The notes below the pieces were generated by a model. The model was not told the DNA's origin, searched no databases, and saw only the letters and a program-made list of their open reading frames with translations. Shown one piece after another: positions 46,113 to 54,875 of a stretch of DNA of 64,000 bases. Positions within the stretch are counted from its first letter, which is position 1. Every line of letters begins with the position of its first letter. This DNA is from Bacteroidales bacterium (GTDB lineage Bacteria > Bacteroidota > Bacteroidia > Bacteroidales > Paludibacteraceae), in assembly GCA_022783865.1 (NCBI GenBank), contig JALFYY010000013.1:124001-188000 (forward strand). The letters are read 5' to 3'. The translations under genes and the position numbers were made by a program.

Positions 46113-46156
46113 TGTATGTATTCTGTATGTATTCTGCGTGTATTCTGCGTGTGTCT
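46113..46156 (+). repeat. 11-bp tandem array, family G (TGTATGTATTC), 4 copies
   Basis: TGTATGTATTC twice, TGCGTGTATTC, then TGCGTGTGTCT in register. Confidence 0.85.
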
Positions 46157-46181
46157 TCCCCCTGCCAACCGCCTTCCTCTG

Positions 46182-46279
46182 CCTTAGGGATACTTTAGGG
46201 ATACCTTAGGGATAGTTTATGAATTGCTTATGGATACCTTATGGATACCTTATGGATACCTTATGGATATTTAGGGATA
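46182..46279 (-). repeat. 11-bp tandem array, family B in reverse orientation, about 9 copies
   Basis: The longest array of the window. It begins with CCTTAGGGATA-type units, including CTTTAGGGATA (the exact complement of the unit at 4190-4222). It passes through a degenerate unit (46215-46225), then has CCTTATGGATA-type units, and ends with TTTAGGGATA. Confidence 0.95.
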
Positions 46280-46311
46280 GCGTACCCGTATAGGCAGTGT
46301 TGAGGGGACAT

Positions 46312-46346
46312 ACAAAAAGTGAGGCAGACCTGAGTCTGCCTCACTG
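46312..46346 (-). terminator. Terminator of the OB-fold lipoprotein gene
   Basis: On the minus strand a perfect 12-bp stem (46319-46330 with 46335-46346) and 4-nt loop are followed by a TTTTT run and TTGTATG. Confidence 0.85.
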
Positions 46347-46370
46347 TATAATTGGGTAATCGGATACCGC

Positions 46371-47600
46371 TTATTTTGTGTGTGCGCTTACGTAGCCTTG
46401 TACCAACTCGATTGTTCCGTAGTGGTTCTTTACTTGGGCAATCAAGGTAACGTTGTCACCTACTTCCAAAGCAGGGTCAGTTGCTGTGTATTTCTTGTTG
46501 TCCAAATAATATACACGGTAGCAAGTAAGTGTATTGCCGTTGCCGTCTTCGATATCAAAAGTCAAGTTACCATAATCGGTGCTTGCTTCTGTTACTTTGG
46601 CAATCATACCGCTTACTTTGTATTGCTCTGCAGAAGTAGCGCCGTCAGCCAAACCTAATGCAAGTATCTCAGCGATAGTAGCTTCTTTTGGACCTTCTAC
46701 TGTACTGGGGTCGAATGTATTGGTGGTACGTGTGAGATAACCGCCCTTCGGCTCGATAGTACCGCTGTAGTTGGTTACAACACTCTTAACGGTTACGATA
46801 TCACCTACTTCCAATTGCTTTGCACTGACGAATTTCTCTTTGTTTACACCTGCGATGTTGTAGCAGAGCAACTCTTTCTCACCGTCAGTGATATAGAATT
46901 GTGCATTACCGTAGCTCAAATCAACTTTGACAACAGATTGAACGATACCACGAACAACATATTCTGTTTCGGTAGTAGCACCGGAAGCCAAGTTCTTGAT
47001 TTCTTCAACGGCAAGGAAATCGCTTACTGACAATTCACCGTCTTGGTAATCAATTTCGCCTACCTCGATTGTGCCGACATTTTCGCCGTCCAAATAGGCT
47101 TCTTCGATGTTCACTATACCGCCGATACCGCAGTAAGCCTCAACTATACCATAGAGTTTGAGCTCTTTCTTGTAGTTCTCAGGATGAGCTACAAGGTTCA
47201 GAGCGTCACGGAATTTGCCTGCAGAGAGTTTCACGCTGGCTACTTTGTAGGTATCTGTGCTCTCAGGGTCATCAGCCAAAAGCAAACTTGTACCCGAAGC
47301 GTTGGCTGTACCGATAACAAATTTAGGATCAGCATCAAAGTTGTAAGAGCCTACAATATAAGCTTTCACCCATTTCTTCTCAGTTCCGGCATCTTTGGCT
47401 GGGAGTGTACCGTCTTCTTTCATCTTCAAGATGTCAGCCACCGTAAGTGTGTCACTTTCGGGCTTTGGTTCTGGTTTGTTGATTCCGGTTGTGTCCTTGT
47501 CCGGATCTGGTGGCAGAGGAGGATTGTTAATAGGATCACAAGCTGTAGCAATTACAGCACCAATCAGCATCAGAGCTGAAAAGATTTTGTTCATTTTCAT
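46371..47600 (-). CDS. Lipoprotein with OB-fold/DUF5689-like repeats
   Basis: 409 residues from the ATG at 47600 (MKMNKIFSALMLIGAVIATACDP). The frame extends to 47672, but the promoter box overlaps that part. A lipobox ATAC puts Cys near residue 21. A Pro/Asp-rich linker follows, then an N-terminal domain (about 50-175, TVADILKMKEDG ... AYIVGSYNF ... YGIVEAYCGIGGIVN). After it come two similar OB-like units (about 185-300 and 305-409): SVSDFLAVEEIKNLASG..EYVVRGIVQSV and TIAEILALGLADGATSAEQYKVSGMIAKV, each with a YGN..F.I.D.. strand and a Y.GTIE strand. Function is unknown; similar units occur in Bacteroidota surface lipoproteins and nuclease-associated proteins. It is divergent from infC. Confidence 0.75.
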   Translation of the reverse strand: MKMNKIFSALMLIGAVIATACDPINNPPLPPDPDKDTTGINKPEPKPESDTLTVADILKMKEDGTLPAKDAGTEKKWVKAYIVGSYNFDADPKFVIGTANASGTSLLLADDPESTDTYKVASVKLSAGKFRDALNLVAHPENYKKELKLYGIVEAYCGIGGIVNIEEAYLDGENVGTIEVGEIDYQDGELSVSDFLAVEEIKNLASGATTETEYVVRGIVQSVVKVDLSYGNAQFYITDGEKELLCYNIAGVNKEKFVSAKQLEVGDIVTVKSVVTNYSGTIEPKGGYLTRTTNTFDPSTVEGPKEATIAEILALGLADGATSAEQYKVSGMIAKVTEASTDYGNLTFDIEDGNGNTLTCYRVYYLDNKKYTATDPALEVGDNVTLIAQVKNHYGTIELVQGYVSAHTK

Positions 47601-47661
47601 AATAAATAATGAATTAAGTTGTTTGTTATAGAGTGAATATTTGTTATCACACTTTCCGTTG

Positions 47662-47692
47662 CAAAGATACAACTATTCGCTGATATACACAA
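47662..47692 (-). promoter_or_regulatory. Promoter of the OB-fold lipoprotein gene
   Basis: On the minus strand TTG (47690-47692), a 20-bp spacer, and TATCTTTG (47662-47669), 62 bp before the ATG at 47600. Confidence 0.68.
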
Positions 47693-47735
47693 TAGTGCGC
47701 AACAAGAAAAAATAATAAAAAAGTGAGGCAAAGTG

Positions 47736-47766
47736 TTTGCTATATAAAAAAATATCCGTACCTTTG
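47736..47766 (+). promoter_or_regulatory. Promoter of infC-rpmI-rplT
   Basis: TTTG (47736-47739), a 19-bp spacer and TACCTTTG (47759-47766). Transcription should begin near 47773. Confidence 0.72.
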
Positions 47767-47807
47767 CACGCTCAAACTTCGGCTCATCGGATAAATGCGC
47801 GTATATA

Positions 47808-48446
47808 ATGCATTTTTTTTCAGAGGAAAAGAAGGGAGGAACAACAATATCAACCAATTATAGGAGGAAACAAGCTATAGCTAATTCTTTACAACCCAAC
47901 GATGCCCCCAAACAACGCGGCGGGCGTGTTATCAAAGAGTTGCCTAATCGTATTAACGATGCGATTAGGGGCGTAAAAGAAGTTCGCCTTGTAGGCGACA
48001 ACGTGGAACAGGGTATCTATTCGTTTACCGAAGCAATGCATATTGCTGACGAACAGAACCTTGACTTGGTGGAAATATCGCCCAATGCCGCTCCTCCCGT
48101 ATGCAGGATAGTGGACTACCAGAAGTTCCTCTATCAGTTGAAGAAACGTGAGAAAGAGCAGAAAGCCAAGTCTGCGAAGATTGTAATCAAGGAGATTCGT
48201 TTCGGACCGCAAACCGACGAGCACGACTACAACTTCAAACTCAAACATGCCCAAGGCTTCTTGAAAGAAGGCAGCAAAGTGAAGGCATATGTCTTCTTCA
48301 AAGGACGAAGCATTCTCTTCAAAGAACAGGGCGAATTGCTCCTTGCACGTTTTGCCAACGACTTGGAGGACTATGGCAAGGTTGACCAACTGCCCAAATT
48401 GGAAGGCAAACGCATGATTGTTACCATCTCACCCAAAAAGGGATAA
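47808..48446 (+). CDS. infC: Translation initiation factor IF-3
   Basis: Up to 212 residues. The IF-3 core begins at [23 protein letters not shown] (about residue 47) and includes [31 protein letters not shown] and [27 protein letters not shown]-3 binds 30S, checks the start codon and keeps subunits apart. The start is uncertain. ATG 47808 lacks a Shine-Dalgarno. In-frame ATA codons at 47847 and 47877 are preceded by GGGAGGA (6-nt spacing) and AGGAGG (9-nt spacing), the strongest such sequences I noticed in this window. infC often uses a rare start codon for autoregulation, so an ATA start (190-200 residues) deserves attention. rpmI follows after 77 bp, which includes a small hairpin (48478-48493). 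Confidence 0.94.
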   Translation: MHFFSEEKKGGTTISTNYRRKQAIANSLQPNDAPKQRGGRVIKELPNRINDAIRGVKEVRLVGDNVEQGIYSFTEAMHIADEQNLDLVEISPNAAPPVCRIVDYQKFLYQLKKREKEQKAKSAKIVIKEIRFGPQTDEHDYNFKLKHAQGFLKEGSKVKAYVFFKGRSILFKEQGELLLARFANDLEDYGKVDQLPKLEGKRMIVTISPKKG

Positions 48447-48523
48447 GCAATAGGCGTTTTTCTGACAGACAAACCGACAGAGCTATGGCTCTGGGATAAT
48501 AATAAACTAAATAATTAACAACA

Positions 48524-48721
48524 ATGCCAAAAGTAAAAACTAATTCCGGTGCCAAAAAGAGGTTCGCCCTTACCGGAACAGGTAAAATCAAGCGTAAACA
48601 CGCTTACAAGAGTCACATTCTGACAAAGAAGACAAAGAAACAAAAACGTAACCTGACCCATGCTGCTTTGGTGGACAACACCAACTTGCGCTCGGTTCGC
48701 GAAATGCTTCTGCTCAGATAA
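48524..48721 (+). CDS. rpmI: 50S ribosomal protein L35
   Basis: 65 residues, very basic: [31 protein letters not shown] is diagnostic. It lies in the universal infC-rpmI-rplT order; a CAGAGC/GCTCTG hairpin 30 bp upstream may take part in the L20-type feedback known for this operon in other bacteria. Confidence 0.98.
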   Translation: MPKVKTNSGAKKRFALTGTGKIKRKHAYKSHILTKKTKKQKRNLTHAALVDNTNLRSVREMLLLR

Positions 48722-48820
48722 GACCGGCGTAACGCCTTAATTACTTTTATTCATTAACCGAATGCATTAGCCGAAAGTTTGCACCGAAATGCAACGCTAA
48801 CATTCTAAAAAACATTTATT

Positions 48821-49171
48821 ATGCCAAGATCAGTCAACCATGTTGCTTCACGCAACCGTCGTAAAAAGGTTTTGAGCCTCACAAGAGGTAACTTTGGTGC
48901 TCGCCGTAACGTTTGGACCGTAGCCAAGAATACTTGGGAAAAAGGTTTGCAATACGCATATCGCGACCGCAAAAACAAAAAACGCAGTTTCCGCGCATTG
49001 TGGATTCAACGTATCAACGCTGCTGCACGCCTTGAAGGTTTGTCATACAGCCAATTGATGGGTGCTTTGCACAAAGCAGGTATTGTTATCAACCGCAAAG
49101 TGCTTGCCGATCTCGCTATGAATTGCCCGGAGGCATTCAAAGCTATCGTTGAAAAAGCAAAAAACGCATAA
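48821..49171 (+). CDS. rplT: 50S ribosomal protein L20
   Basis: 116 residues: [30 protein letters not shown] and the C-terminal RNA-binding half ([21 protein letters not shown]) are typical. L20 is an early assembly protein of 50S and the usual repressor of this operon. A strong terminator follows at 49198. Confidence 0.98.
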   Translation: MPRSVNHVASRNRRKKVLSLTRGNFGARRNVWTVAKNTWEKGLQYAYRDRKNKKRSFRALWIQRINAAARLEGLSYSQLMGALHKAGIVINRKVLADLAMNCPEAFKAIVEKAKNA

Positions 49172-49197
49172 CACCGGGTTCTTTCATGTAACCATTA

Positions 49198-49236
49198 ACA
49201 AGGTTGCTTCCCGCAGGAAGTAGCCTTGTTTGTTTA
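49198..49236 (+). terminator. Terminator of infC-rpmI-rplT
   Basis: A 14-bp stem (49198-49211 with 49216-49229, two G-T pairs), loop CGCA, then TTGTTT. Confidence 0.8.
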
Positions 49237-49331
49237 ATGTTGAAAACCTGCTTGTTCTTGTCCTGTTCCGGCAAAAAGCGGTTGGTTGCATAAATATGTG
49301 CTACGATACTACTCAGTATCCGAAAATTTAG

Positions 49332-49339
49332 TATCTTTG
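49332..49339 (+). promoter_or_regulatory. -7 box of the ftsB/divIC-ruvC-pyrG unit
   Basis: TATCTTTG is 19 bp before the ATG at 49358 and inside the longer open frame that starts at 49286, which is therefore not the true start. Confidence 0.5.
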
Positions 49340-49357
49340 CAGAGAAATTGCTTCTGT

Positions 49358-49669
49358 ATGAAAATCGACTGGAAACATATTGCCGTGCTTCTTCGCAAAT
49401 GGGTGCTCAACAAGTATGTCATCACGCTTGTTGTTTTCCTTTTTATGCTTGCTTTCTTGGGGGAAAACAGCTGGATACAGCAAATCAGAAACGCCCGTCA
49501 GATTAGCGGGCTGGAAGAAGAGTTGGACAACTATCTGCAAGAAGCTGCCCGATACAGACAGGATATTCAGACGCTGCAAGGCAGTGAGGAGAACCTCGAG
49601 CGTTATGCGCGCGAACATTATTATATGCACGCTCCGAACGAAGATGTATATCTCATCGACGAAGAATAA
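49358..49669 (+). CDS. FtsB/DivIC-family septum formation initiator
   Basis: 103 residues from ATG 49358. One transmembrane helix (about 23-40, YVITLVVFLFMLAFLG) is followed by a coiled coil (about 45-80, RNARQISGLEEELDNYLQEAARYRQDIQTLQ). The FtsB/DivIC C-terminal box is seen as ENLERYAREHYYMHAPNEDVYLID. The protein joins the FtsQLB-type complex that activates septal wall synthesis. A membrane protein gene, ruvC and pyrG follow closely. Confidence 0.88.
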   Translation: MKIDWKHIAVLLRKWVLNKYVITLVVFLFMLAFLGENSWIQQIRNARQISGLEEELDNYLQEAARYRQDIQTLQGSEENLERYAREHYYMHAPNEDVYLIDEE

Positions 49670-49678
49670 TACTACGTT

Positions 49679-50005
49679 ATGAAACGACTACACACCATAC
49701 TTATTACCGTTTTTGGAGCTTTGCTCCTTGCCGGTGCTTTCCTCCGAACGTTTGATTTGCCTTTTGCCGAATGGGTATTCTCGGCAGGTGCATTGCTTGC
49801 TGTTGTGCAATCGTTTGTCTTTGCCATGCAAAACAAGACCGACGACCGGCGCGAAAGCAGGTTGCATTTGCTCAACTTCGTAGCATCGCTCTTCTTGGGC
49901 GTAGCGGCTTGGATGATGTGGGTGGACAGCAATTCGTGGGTCGTAATGCTGCTCTGTTATGTAGTGGTAGTGCTGTTCTTAAGTTTCAGAGGAAAAGGCA
50001 AATAG
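49679..50005 (+). CDS. Small conserved membrane protein of unknown function
   Basis: 108 residues with three hydrophobic helices (about 5-23, 27-48 and the pair 58-105) and a polar loop (QNKTDDRRESRLH). No catalytic motif is visible. Its place between ftsB/divIC (9 bp) and ruvC (0 bp) makes it a genuine gene of this operon. Function is not recognised. Confidence 0.78.
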   Translation: MKRLHTILITVFGALLLAGAFLRTFDLPFAEWVFSAGALLAVVQSFVFAMQNKTDDRRESRLHLLNFVASLFLGVAAWMMWVDSNSWVVMLLCYVVVVLFLSFRGKGK

Positions 50006-50581
50006 ATGATTGATAATATTGTTACACATCACACTGTCTTAGGCATCGACCCGGGTACTAACTACATGGGCTTTGCTATACTGCAAACCGAGCGTTCGAA
50101 AGCCGCATGTATCGAAATGGGCATCTTGGATATGCACAAGATGGAGAGTCACTATCAGAAATTGCAACGCATCTTCTTTTGTATTCAGGAACTTATCGAA
50201 AAGTACGAACCTACGGAGTTTGCCATCGAAACACAGTTTGTTGACAAGAACGTGCAAACCATGCTCAAGTTGGCGCACGGACAAGGTGTGGCGATTGCAG
50301 CCGCACTGTCCAAAGATTTGCCTGTCAACGAGTATTCGCCTATGAAAATCAAGATGGCAATCACCGGCAACGGACATGCTTCGAAAGAACAAGTGGCTGC
50401 CATGCTCCAGCGCTATCTGCATATCCCTGATGAGCAAATGCCGCAAAAACTCGATGCTACCGATGCGCTTGCCATTGCCTATTGCCACTATCTGCAATTG
50501 GGCTCGCCGCTCGGAATGGACCATAAATACAAGAACTGGGCAGACTTTGCCAAACGCAACAGCAGCAAAATACACAAGTAA
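50006..50581 (+). CDS. ruvC: Holliday junction resolvase RuvC
   Basis: 191 residues starting directly after the previous stop codon. Catalytic acidic residues: D15 in LGIDPGTNYMGFA, E75 in FAIETQFVDKN, and D150/D153 in KLDATDALAIAYCHY. RuvC cuts Holliday junctions with RuvAB; ruvA and ruvB are not in the window. pyrG begins 18 bp later. Confidence 0.95.
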   Translation: MIDNIVTHHTVLGIDPGTNYMGFAILQTERSKAACIEMGILDMHKMESHYQKLQRIFFCIQELIEKYEPTEFAIETQFVDKNVQTMLKLAHGQGVAIAAALSKDLPVNEYSPMKIKMAITGNGHASKEQVAAMLQRYLHIPDEQMPQKLDATDALAIAYCHYLQLGSPLGMDHKYKNWADFAKRNSSKIHK

Positions 50582-52210
<1,629 letters not shown>

Positions 52211-52218
52211 GGCAAACT

Positions 52219-52250
52219 TTTGCTCATATCAAAAACTTGCACTATATTTG
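52219..52250 (+). promoter_or_regulatory. Promoter of the ferredoxin gene
   Basis: TTTG (52219-52222), a 20-bp spacer, and TATATTTG (52243-52250). The ATG is at 52389, so the leader is about 130 nt; no known riboswitch pattern was recognised in it. Confidence 0.68.
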
Positions 52251-52388
52251 CACCGCAAAAGGAGTAAGAGACATAGGCGTTAAGATGTGAAGATGAAGAG
52301 ATGTTCTGAACTGATTGGTCTTTTTGTCCATTGTACTTGTTCCGTTGTCAAACAGGCAATATTATAAACAACTAAAATAAACACTACT

Positions 52389-52556
52389 ATGGCTTACGTA
52401 ATTTCTGAAGATTGCATCGCTTGTGGCACATGTATCGATGAGTGCCCGATGGGAGCTATTTCCGAAGGCGATATCTACTCAATTGATCCGGACATCTGCA
52501 CTGAGTGTGGTACTTGCGCTGATGTTTGCCCGAGTTCTGCTATCCACAAAGGATAA
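52389..52556 (+). CDS. 2[4Fe-4S] ferredoxin
   Basis: 55 residues, starting MAYVISEDCIACGTC. Two CxxCxxCxxxCP motifs (C9, C12, C15, C19 and C37, C40, C43, C47) bind two [4Fe-4S] clusters. This clostridial-type ferredoxin is an electron acceptor for pyruvate:ferredoxin oxidoreductase, encoded 2.3 kb downstream. It has its own promoter and a clear terminator. Confidence 0.97.
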   Translation: MAYVISEDCIACGTCIDECPMGAISEGDIYSIDPDICTECGTCADVCPSSAIHKG

Positions 52557-52576
52557 TTTCAGAACCATCTGCTCTG

Positions 52577-52606
52577 AGCCCTAAGCCGCCGCTTGGGGCT
52601 TTTTGT
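52577..52606 (+). terminator. Terminator of the ferredoxin gene
   Basis: A 10-bp stem AGCCCTAAGC with GCTTGGGGCT (one G-T pair), a 4-nt loop, then TTTTGTTTG. Confidence 0.88.
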
Positions 52607-52680
52607 TTGTTATATGGTAATCATGCGATGCGGCAAATGGTATTTCTATATAGATACTATGCCTTTACCTGCCAAGTGAG

Positions 52681-52724
52681 GGGTCGTGCAAGGGTTATAC
52701 AAGGGTCATACAAGGGTTATGCAA
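52681..52724 (+). repeat. 11-bp tandem array, family A (GGGTYATACAA), 4 copies
   Basis: Four units in register: GGGTCGTGCAA, GGGTTATACAA, GGGTCATACAA, GGGTTATGCAA. It lies between the ferredoxin terminator and the next promoter. The gap 52557-52886 has nothing else. Confidence 0.95.
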
Positions 52725-52797
52725 TCACAATCGGATAACCAATAGACGTTTCCGCCAAATATTCCACAAAAAAAGCGAAAGAATTGCCATGTAAAGA

Positions 52798-52828
52798 TTG
52801 CAAAATCCAAAACTATTGTGTACCTTTG
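52798..52828 (+). promoter_or_regulatory. Promoter of the ATPase-hydrolase-PFOR unit
   Basis: TTG (52798-52800), a 20-bp spacer and TACCTTTG (52821-52828). Start near 52835; the ATG used is 52887. Confidence 0.7.
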
Positions 52829-52886
52829 CAACCGATAGAGAATGTGCTGTTCGATTTTGTATCAATCAGTAAATCTTTGTATTGCC

Positions 52887-54062
52887 ATGTTGGAAGCGTT
52901 TTATAAGACACACAGGTATTTGGTGGAGCATACGGATGCTCCTGTACGTCGCTTGCTGATGGACGAAATCGACTGGTCGCACCGTCTCATCGCTATCAAA
53001 GGCAGTCGCGGTGTAGGCAAAACCACTTTTCTCCTGATGTACGCCAAAGAGCAGTTCGGTACTTCTGCAGAATGTTTGTATGTCAACTTCAACAACTTCT
53101 ATTTTGCCCAACACTCGTTGGTGGAGTTTGCCGGGGAATTTGTGCAGAACGGCGGTAAGACGCTTTTGCTCGACCAGATATTCAAATATGAGCAATGGTC
53201 GGAAGAGTTGCGCATTTGTTACGACAAATATCCCGGTTTGCACATTGTTTTCACTGCTTCGCCGGTGATGCGGCTGACCGAAGAAAATCCCGACTTGTGC
53301 GATATCGTACACATGTACAATTTGCGTGGTTTCAGTTTCCGTGAATATCTGAACCTGCAATCGGGGCAAAGTTTTCCGACTTATACGCTGCAACAGATAT
53401 TGTCGGACCACGAGCAGATAGCTGCCGGAATAATGGGCAAAGTCAATCCGCTGTGGTATTTCCCTGACTATCTTAGACACGGATACTATCCGTTTTTCCT
53501 GGAAAAGCGCAATTTCGACGAGACACTGCTGAAGACCATGAACATGATGCTCGAAGTGGATATCCTGCTCGTGAAGAAGATAGAAATCGGCTATTTGGAC
53601 AAGATACGCAAAGTGCTCTACAGTATGATACTTGAAACGCCTTGTGCATTGAATGTGAGCCGTTTGTCGGAGAGTATCGATACTTCACGTGCAACGATAA
53701 TGAACTACATCAAGTATCTGAAAGACGCCCGTTTGCTCAATCTGCTCTATCCCGATGACAAGCAGTTTCCTGCCAAACCGCGCAAAGTGTATATGCAGAA
53801 TCCGAACCTGCTTTATACCGTTCCGTCCGGACAAATCGACAAGCAGGCATTGGCGGAAACATTCTTCTACAATGCTTTGCATGCCTGCCACAAAGTGAAT
53901 GCTACGGATCGGAATGCAATGTTTGTGGTGGACGGCGTCAACTATTTCAATGTGTCGGCACGACCCTCTGTTAAAACAGGTTTCCGCACAACGGCAATCG
54001 ACAATATGGAAATAGGGACGGGCAACCGCATTCCGCTGTGGCTGTTCGGCTTTTTATATTGA
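52887..54062 (+). CDS. AAA_14/DUF4143-type ATPase
   Basis: 391 residues from ATG 52887. The open frame begins at 52842 but would leave almost no leader. Walker A is GSRGVGKT at residues 39-46; a Walker B-like LLLDQIFKYEQW lies near 90; the sensor segment is VFTASPVMRLTE. The C-terminal half resembles the DUF4143 region, with a winged-helix-like stretch (LNVSRLSESIDTSRATIMNYIKYLKDARLL) but lacking the usual nuclease-like end. The cellular role of such ATPases is unknown. It is 21 bp before the hydrolase gene. Confidence 0.85.
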   Translation: MLEAFYKTHRYLVEHTDAPVRRLLMDEIDWSHRLIAIKGSRGVGKTTFLLMYAKEQFGTSAECLYVNFNNFYFAQHSLVEFAGEFVQNGGKTLLLDQIFKYEQWSEELRICYDKYPGLHIVFTASPVMRLTEENPDLCDIVHMYNLRGFSFREYLNLQSGQSFPTYTLQQILSDHEQIAAGIMGKVNPLWYFPDYLRHGYYPFFLEKRNFDETLLKTMNMMLEVDILLVKKIEIGYLDKIRKVLYSMILETPCALNVSRLSESIDTSRATIMNYIKYLKDARLLNLLYPDDKQFPAKPRKVYMQNPNLLYTVPSGQIDKQALAETFFYNALHACHKVNATDRNAMFVVDGVNYFNVSARPSVKTGFRTTAIDNMEIGTGNRIPLWLFGFLY

Positions 54063-54083
54063 CAAACAAAAAGACAAGCAACA

Positions 54084-54833
54084 ATGCTCATACACGAATT
54101 CGGAAATATGGAAGCCCCAGTGGTGGTACTGATACCCGGTACTTATGCGTCGTGGCAGATTTTCAGCAGGGTAATCGACTTGCTGAAGACACGTTTCCGC
54201 ATAGTGGTACCGGCATTGGACGGACAACAGACTGACCTCAACGGCAAGCCTGTTCCCAACGAGTTTACCACAGTGGACGATGAGGCGCGTCAGATAGAAG
54301 AATACTTGCTGGCGCATGCCTATGGCAAAGCCGATACGGTGTACGGCATTTCGCTGGGAGGCAGTATAGGTGCACGTTTGGCGGAACGCAACAAGGTGCA
54401 GATTCGCCGTCTGGTTATGGACGCTGCGCCGATTACGTCGTTCAGCGGGGCGATGCGGGTGTTCAGCCAATACTATCAAGCCCTGAACGTATGGTGCTGT
54501 TGCCATTTCGGCAAACTGTATCGGAAGATATTCCGCTCGCACTATTTCCATGTGCTTTTTGATGAGTTCGACCGCACTTTTCCATGCGACGGGTCAAGAA
54601 CGGCTATACGGGTCTTCCGTTCCGTGTTTTCCTATCGCTTGCAGTCGTTGCCCGAAGGCATCAAAGCGGAGTTTTGGCACGGAAGCAAAGAATTGTTGTT
54701 CCCGCCGCAAGCCCGTCATGCTGTAGCGGTATATCCTGCCACCAAGGTAACCGTCTTCCCGAAGATGAACCATGCCCAACTGCTCACCGACCATCCGGAG
54801 GAGATAGCAGGGCGCATAGAACAAGACAGATAA
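54084..54833 (+). CDS. Alpha/beta-hydrolase fold protein
   Basis: 249 residues. The order of elements fits the fold: VVLIPGTYASW (oxyanion-hole loop), nucleophile elbow GISLGGS near residue 94, the acid in the 195-220 region, and catalytic His in KMNHAQLLTDHPEE near 232. No signal peptide is seen. The substrate is unknown. It lies between the ATPase and nifJ (42 bp). Confidence 0.82.
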   Translation: MLIHEFGNMEAPVVVLIPGTYASWQIFSRVIDLLKTRFRIVVPALDGQQTDLNGKPVPNEFTTVDDEARQIEEYLLAHAYGKADTVYGISLGGSIGARLAERNKVQIRRLVMDAAPITSFSGAMRVFSQYYQALNVWCCCHFGKLYRKIFRSHYFHVLFDEFDRTFPCDGSRTAIRVFRSVFSYRLQSLPEGIKAEFWHGSKELLFPPQARHAVAVYPATKVTVFPKMNHAQLLTDHPEEIAGRIEQDR

Positions 54834-54875
54834 TAAAAACCATATAACAAAACAAACTTATAAAAGGTATTAACA

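Noticed and set aside
45937..46209. 90-codon open frame over the repeat nest
   Set aside because: It is made of 11-bp repeats read through shifting frames, has no start context and ends by chance. No coding signal.
45906..46279. CRISPR array
   Set aside because: The units are 11 bp, directly abutting, with no unique spacers, and there are no cas genes in the window.
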